Shown piece by piece: positions 5,596-8,512 of a stretch of DNA of 8,512 bases. A program made the position numbers and the translations under genes. Under the pieces are notes generated by a model. That model was not told the DNA's origin. It worked only from the letters and a program-made list of their open reading frames with translations, and did not search any database. Source of the DNA: Chloroflexota bacterium (GTDB taxonomy: Bacteria; Chloroflexota; Anaerolineae; UBA1429); contig JAAYXX010000180.1 of NCBI GenBank assembly GCA_012515695.1, positions 1 to 8,512 on the forward strand. The letters run 5' to 3'. Each line of letters begins with the position of its first letter. The stretch's first letter is position 1.

Positions 5596-8203
5596 ATGAT
5601 TGGTCTATTTTCTCGTTCAACGGATAAGCCAGCCGGGTATCCTCATAGACCGTGCCGCTTTCATCGGCGCAGCGCAGCGCCCAATGGGGCATCCAGGCCA
5701 GCCCAAAGATCTCCAGGTGAATGTCGCTCTTGCGGGGGCGCAGTCGCTCCTCGCGGTATTGCATGGCAGCCCCGGCCCACTTTTGGCGAACGTCCGCCAT
5801 CGTCTGCTGCTGGACCTGGCCCAACTCGGCGATCTCGGCCTTGAGTTTGGCGATCACCTCTTCCGACTCGCGCACGTCCTCCAGGGCCTTGCTGGTCAGG
5901 CGGCGCTTGCGGCTGGCCTGCGATAATCTCCGTGAGCTGCGCCGCCCAAAGAGCAGCCCCAGCAGCGACTCCCCGGCCGAGAAGACTTCCTCCGCCTTGC
6001 GCCCCCTGTGGTCGATGCGGTCGGCTTCTAGCTCGCGTTCTTCCTGGCTCAACTTGTTGCGTTTGCGCTCCAACTCGCGCTCAAAGCGGCGCTGCACGTC
6101 CTCCAATTCGGTCTCGAGCTTGCGGCGGGCCATCTCCTCGCAGCGGGCGCGGAACTCGGCCTCTGTTTCCCCCGGCGCGGCTTTCAAGCCGAAATCGGGG
6201 TGAACCAACACCGACACCGACTGCTCGCGATAGAGGTAATCTAGGAAATTGTCGCGCAGGCGCGTATAGGGGGGCGAATCGGTCATGCCATCGGGCAAGG
6301 GAGCAAAGAACGCCCCTTCCTCACCGGTGGCGCTCAGGTCGCGGGGGTTTGGAGGTTGCGCCAAATGCTCATCCCAACGCACAAAGCTGTGCGCCTCTGG
6401 CAGCGGCATCACACAGCTTATACGCTGCTCCCGACCAAAGCCGGGCCGATTGTCACTATACAGGATAGAGGCCACCGCCACCAGATAAGGCTGGTAAACC
6501 AGGCGGACACATCTGGTCTCTAGCGTTTTGCGATAGTAGCGGATGAGGTCGCGGACGGCCCGCTTCTCGGAAATCTCGACCGGGAAAAAGTATTGCGCGA
6601 CGCGGGCGTTGATGTGCGGCTGGATGGGCACATACCCGGCGGGCGGCTGCCACGTGTCCTGTTGCGCGATGGCGTAGGTGGCAGTCATCACCTGCGGTTG
6701 CGCGGCCTGCGGGTGTGCAGCAATGGGCGGCGCGGCCTGCCGCTGCGGCTGGGCGGGTGCCTGGGCCACGGGGAGGCCCGCTTCCTTGAGCGGCTTCATC
6801 AGGGTGCGAATTTGCTGCCGGGTGAGCGGTCCGCGCAGATACGACAATGTCCAACGGGTCTTGAATAGCAGCGGTTGTCTGGCGTGGACGTTGTGCAGCA
6901 GGAACACCCGCGAATCTAGCGACGAGATGAGTCTATCCAAATAGTTGCGGTCCAGCAGGGTGCCCGCCTGGGAGACGATCCCCTCCATGCCTTCCAGCAG
7001 GCGGGCCTTGTCTCGGTCGGTTTGGAGTTTGCCCACGAACCAGGTTCCCGCGTTGGTCAGCCCTTTGTAATCCAGGTCCACCGGGTTCTGGGTGGTGAGC
7101 ACCAGCCCCAGGCCAAAGGCGCGGGCCTGTTTCAATAGCGTCAGCAGGGGCCGCTTGCTGGGCGGGTTCGCCGGATGAGGCGGGAAATAGCCAAATAGCT
7201 CGTCAAAGTAGAGCAGCGCCCGCAGCGAAGTGGTCCCCGATTGGCGGCGCATCCAGGTCGTCACCTGCTCGAGCAGCAGGGTGACAAAGAACATGCGCTC
7301 GGCCTCGTTCAGGTGGGCGATGTAAAAGATAGAGATGGTGGGCCTGCCGTCGGGCGTGCGAATCAGGCGGGCGATGTCCAGGGGCGGCCCGGACAGCCAG
7401 TTCTCGAAACTGGGCGAGGCGACCACGCTGTTCAGCCGCATCGCCAGATCAAAGCGGTCCTTCTCTGGGTAAAACACGTCCACATCGAACACGCCCAGCC
7501 GTTCCACAGGCGGCTTTTGGATGGCGGCGATCAGCCGGGCAAGGTCCAGGTCTTGGCCCCGACGCCAGGCGTGCTCAAAAATATGGGCCAGCAGGATATA
7601 TTCACGGCTACGCACCGGATCGGCGGGGATGCCCAGCAGCCCCAGGATGGCGGCCACTGTCCCGGCGATCAACTCGCGCAGGTTCTCCTCCTCGTCGTCC
7701 CACGAGGCTTCGGGAGCGCGGAAGGTTTGCAGGATGCTGATGGGCACGCCCGCCTCGCTGCCGGGGGTATATACCACGCATTCGGCGGTCTCTTTGAGCC
7801 TGCGGATGCGCTCGCGGCTCTGGCCGGAATCGGCCAACCCCCGCGCCCATTGGCTGGCTACCTCGGCGGCGTATTCGGGCAGCGATTGCCCCTTGCGGCG
7901 GGCGTCATCCAGATTGACCCACGGCTCGAAATCAGAAGGGGCCAGGTCGGGGAAGGTCAGCAGCAAGTTCGCCATATCCCCCTTGGGGTCAATGATAATC
8001 GAGGGGATGCCATCCAGGGCGGCTTCTTCCAGCAGATCGATGCACAGGCCCGTCTTACCGCTGCCGGTCATACCCACGCACACCGCATGGGTGGTCAGGT
8101 CGCGGGCATCATAGAACACCGGCTCATCGTCCAGGACAGCCCGCAGGTCAGGGTCGTAGCGTTTGCCCAGGTAAAATGCTGCCTTGCGTTCGATGTCCGC
8201 CAT
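5594..8203 (-). CDS. HerA/FtsK-like P-loop ATPase with long coiled-coil C-terminal half (869 aa)
   Basis: DUF87/HerA-type ATPase of the family loosely related to TraG/VirD4, VirB4 and FtsK pumps, probably a cytosolic ring-forming motor. Walker A is GMTGSGKT (44-51). A second conserved strand reads IIIDPKGD (69-76). Walker B is ALLYFDE (329-335). LTTQNP (369-374) is the sensor glutamine region, and a candidate arginine finger lies in LQTDRDKAR (393-401). No HAS-type barrel precedes the core: only about 40 residues stand before Walker A. After the ATPase (to about 470) comes a Pro/Ala/Gln linker (479-505), an unassigned domain (530-670), then charged predicted coiled coils (about 680-730 and 775-820) split by a hydrophobic AGESLLGLLFG segment. 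The ATG at 8203 is chosen over 8218 because GGGAGG stands seven bases before it. Similar large proteins are annotated only as ATP-binding protein; the role is unknown. Confidence 0.9.
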   Translation of the reverse strand: MADIERKAAFYLGKRYDPDLRAVLDDEPVFYDARDLTTHAVCVGMTGSGKTGLCIDLLEEAALDGIPSIIIDPKGDMANLLLTFPDLAPSDFEPWVNLDDARRKGQSLPEYAAEVASQWARGLADSGQSRERIRRLKETAECVVYTPGSEAGVPISILQTFRAPEASWDDEEENLRELIAGTVAAILGLLGIPADPVRSREYILLAHIFEHAWRRGQDLDLARLIAAIQKPPVERLGVFDVDVFYPEKDRFDLAMRLNSVVASPSFENWLSGPPLDIARLIRTPDGRPTISIFYIAHLNEAERMFFVTLLLEQVTTWMRRQSGTTSLRALLYFDELFGYFPPHPANPPSKRPLLTLLKQARAFGLGLVLTTQNPVDLDYKGLTNAGTWFVGKLQTDRDKARLLEGMEGIVSQAGTLLDRNYLDRLISSLDSRVFLLHNVHARQPLLFKTRWTLSYLRGPLTRQQIRTLMKPLKEAGLPVAQAPAQPQRQAAPPIAAHPQAAQPQVMTATYAIAQQDTWQPPAGYVPIQPHINARVAQYFFPVEISEKRAVRDLIRYYRKTLETRCVRLVYQPYLVAVASILYSDNRPGFGREQRISCVMPLPEAHSFVRWDEHLAQPPNPRDLSATGEEGAFFAPLPDGMTDSPPYTRLRDNFLDYLYREQSVSVLVHPDFGLKAAPGETEAEFRARCEEMARRKLETELEDVQRRFERELERKRNKLSQEERELEADRIDHRGRKAEEVFSAGESLLGLLFGRRSSRRLSQASRKRRLTSKALEDVRESEEVIAKLKAEIAELGQVQQQTMADVRQKWAGAAMQYREERLRPRKSDIHLEIFGLAWMPHWALRCADESGTVYEDTRLAYPLNEKIDQS

Positions 8204-8210
8204 GAGGCTA

Positions 8211-8216
8211 CCTCCC
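8211..8216 (-). promoter_or_regulatory. Ribosome binding site fixing the ATPase start
   Basis: GGGAGG on the minus strand lies seven bases before the ATG at 8201-8203. The alternative in-frame ATG at 8216-8218, five codons further upstream, has no purine-rich stretch before it and would place this site inside the coding region. Confidence 0.75.
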
Positions 8217-8247
8217 ATGCTACAATGGCTCGTGCTGCTGGACCTTT

Positions 8248-8276
8248 ATTCTAGCCCAAGCATAAAGAGAAGGCAA
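8248..8276 (-). promoter_or_regulatory. Sigma-70-like promoter for the ATPase gene cluster
   Basis: On the minus strand TTGCCT (8271-8276) is separated by 17 bases from TAGAAT (8248-8253). They match the consensus at 4 of 6 and 5 of 6 positions. Transcription would start about 35-40 bases before the ATPase ATG. This is the best promoter-like sequence in the window and lies in the least GC-rich part of the upstream region. Matches of this strength also occur by chance. Confidence 0.45.
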
Positions 8277-8329
8277 AACATATGAAGGGGTGTATCTGTG
8301 GTCATGGGTAGCCCCGGCGATGGAAGGGA

Positions 8330-8347
8330 ATTGGACCGCCGCCATCC
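8330..8347. repeat. Truncated family 1 repeat, copy C
   Basis: The first 18 bases (ATTGGACCGCCGCCATCC) are identical to the start of copies A and B, and GGAAGGG just before is shared with copy B. After 8347 the match breaks down within the first hairpin, a few bases before the inverted repeat that begins at 8355. The other half of the element is not in the window. Confidence 0.65.
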
Positions 8348-8354
8348 CTGGCCA

Positions 8355-8512
8355 ATGGCGCTAACTTTTCACGGATCAAGTGCTGGGGCAAGATCGGAGT
8401 TGCCCTCATCCGCCCTTCGGGCACCGGCATACATGCCGGGCGGCTGGGTACAGCCGGGGGTGAGGGTGGTAAGGGCGATCTGCTGGCCGTGACAATCAAA
8501 AGTTAGCGCCAT
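8355..8512. mobile_element. MITE-like element with 15-bp inverted ends (may continue beyond the window)
   Basis: ATGGCGCTAACTTTT (8355-8369) and its exact reverse complement AAAAGTTAGCGCCAT (8498-8512) bound about 158 bases. CACGG appears inside each end in mirrored position, displaced by about five bases, so the ends are related beyond the perfect 15. The interior carries a family 2 multi-hairpin repeat and no convincing gene. The right end falls exactly at the window limit, so the full inverted repeat and any target duplication cannot be judged. No transposase is present; it would have to be moved in trans if mobile at all. Confidence 0.5.
8403..8466. repeat. Family 2 multi-hairpin repeat, copy 2
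   Basis: The outer arms CCCTCA (8403-8408) and TGAGGG (8461-8466) enclose three hairpins: GCCC/GGGC (8412-8422), CCGGCAT/ATGCCGG (8424-8439) and CGGCTG/CAGCCG (8441-8456). The right half is closely similar to 1564-1597. It sits within the 15-bp inverted repeat described at 8355-8512. Confidence 0.65.

Noticed and set aside
8204..8218. Longer ATPase start at the ATG 8216-8218
   Set aside because: No ribosome binding site precedes it, whereas GGGAGG precedes the ATG at 8203 at good spacing.
7241..8254. Plus-strand open frame of 337 codons opposite the ATPase N-terminus
   Set aside because: It overlaps the Walker A and B coding region in antisense, is rich in Gly, Gln and His, and shows no motif of its own.
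8298..8492. Small plus-strand open frame at the right edge
   Set aside because: It is made up of the truncated family 1 repeat and the MITE-like element and has no ribosome binding site or recognisable protein features.

Overview
The window is 8.5 kb of GC-rich bacterial DNA. Every convincing gene is on the minus strand, so transcription runs from right to left. Most genes start at a good purine-rich ribosome binding site (GGAGG, AGGAG, AGGAGG or GGGAGG). The GC content, the gene families and the intergenic spaces packed with hairpin repeats would suit a Chloroflexota-like (Anaerolineae-type) genome. That is an impression, not a demonstration; no rRNA, tRNA or marker gene is present to settle it.

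Right part, in transcription order: a promoter-like sequence (8248-8276) precedes an 869-residue HerA/FtsK-like P-loop ATPase with a long coiled-coil C-terminal half (8203-5594). Twelve bases later comes a YjqB/PghP-type zinc-hydrolase-like protein (5581-4865) whose ribosome binding site overlaps the ATPase stop codon. Next are a 77-residue MazG-like all-alpha protein (4750-4517) and a 516-residue ADP-ribosylglycohydrolase-family enzyme with an extra C-terminal domain (4476-2926). Gaps of 12, 114 and 40 bases and a shared strand make one transcription unit plausible. The ATPase/YjqB-like pair looks translationally coupled.

Left part: a Gfo/Idh/MocA-family NAD(P) oxidoreductase (2645-1671) and an aldo/keto reductase (1330-356) follow, separated by repeat-filled gaps. 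Both are probably small-molecule or sugar-type oxidoreductases of unknown substrate. At the left edge the first 50 codons of an exported protein (151 to the edge) can be read, with a clear signal peptide.

Between genes lie at least two families of hairpin repeats. Family 1 is a 61-bp element that can fold as a three-way cloverleaf. Two full copies (1605-1665 and 2829-2889) differ at three bases and each sits just after a stop codon; a truncated copy is at 8330-8347. Family 2 elements are bounded by CCCTC/GAGGG and contain several small hairpins (1534-1598 and 8403-8466, with a related palindrome at 1406-1524). At the right edge a family 2 element is enclosed by a perfect 15-bp inverted repeat (8355-8369 and 8498-8512), resembling a small non-autonomous mobile element lying against the broken family 1 copy.

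No proven new system is visible. The most intriguing items are the repeat families, the YjqB-like protein that appears to lack two usual histidines, and the ATPase/YjqB-like/MazG-like/ADP-ribosylglycohydrolase neighbourhood.
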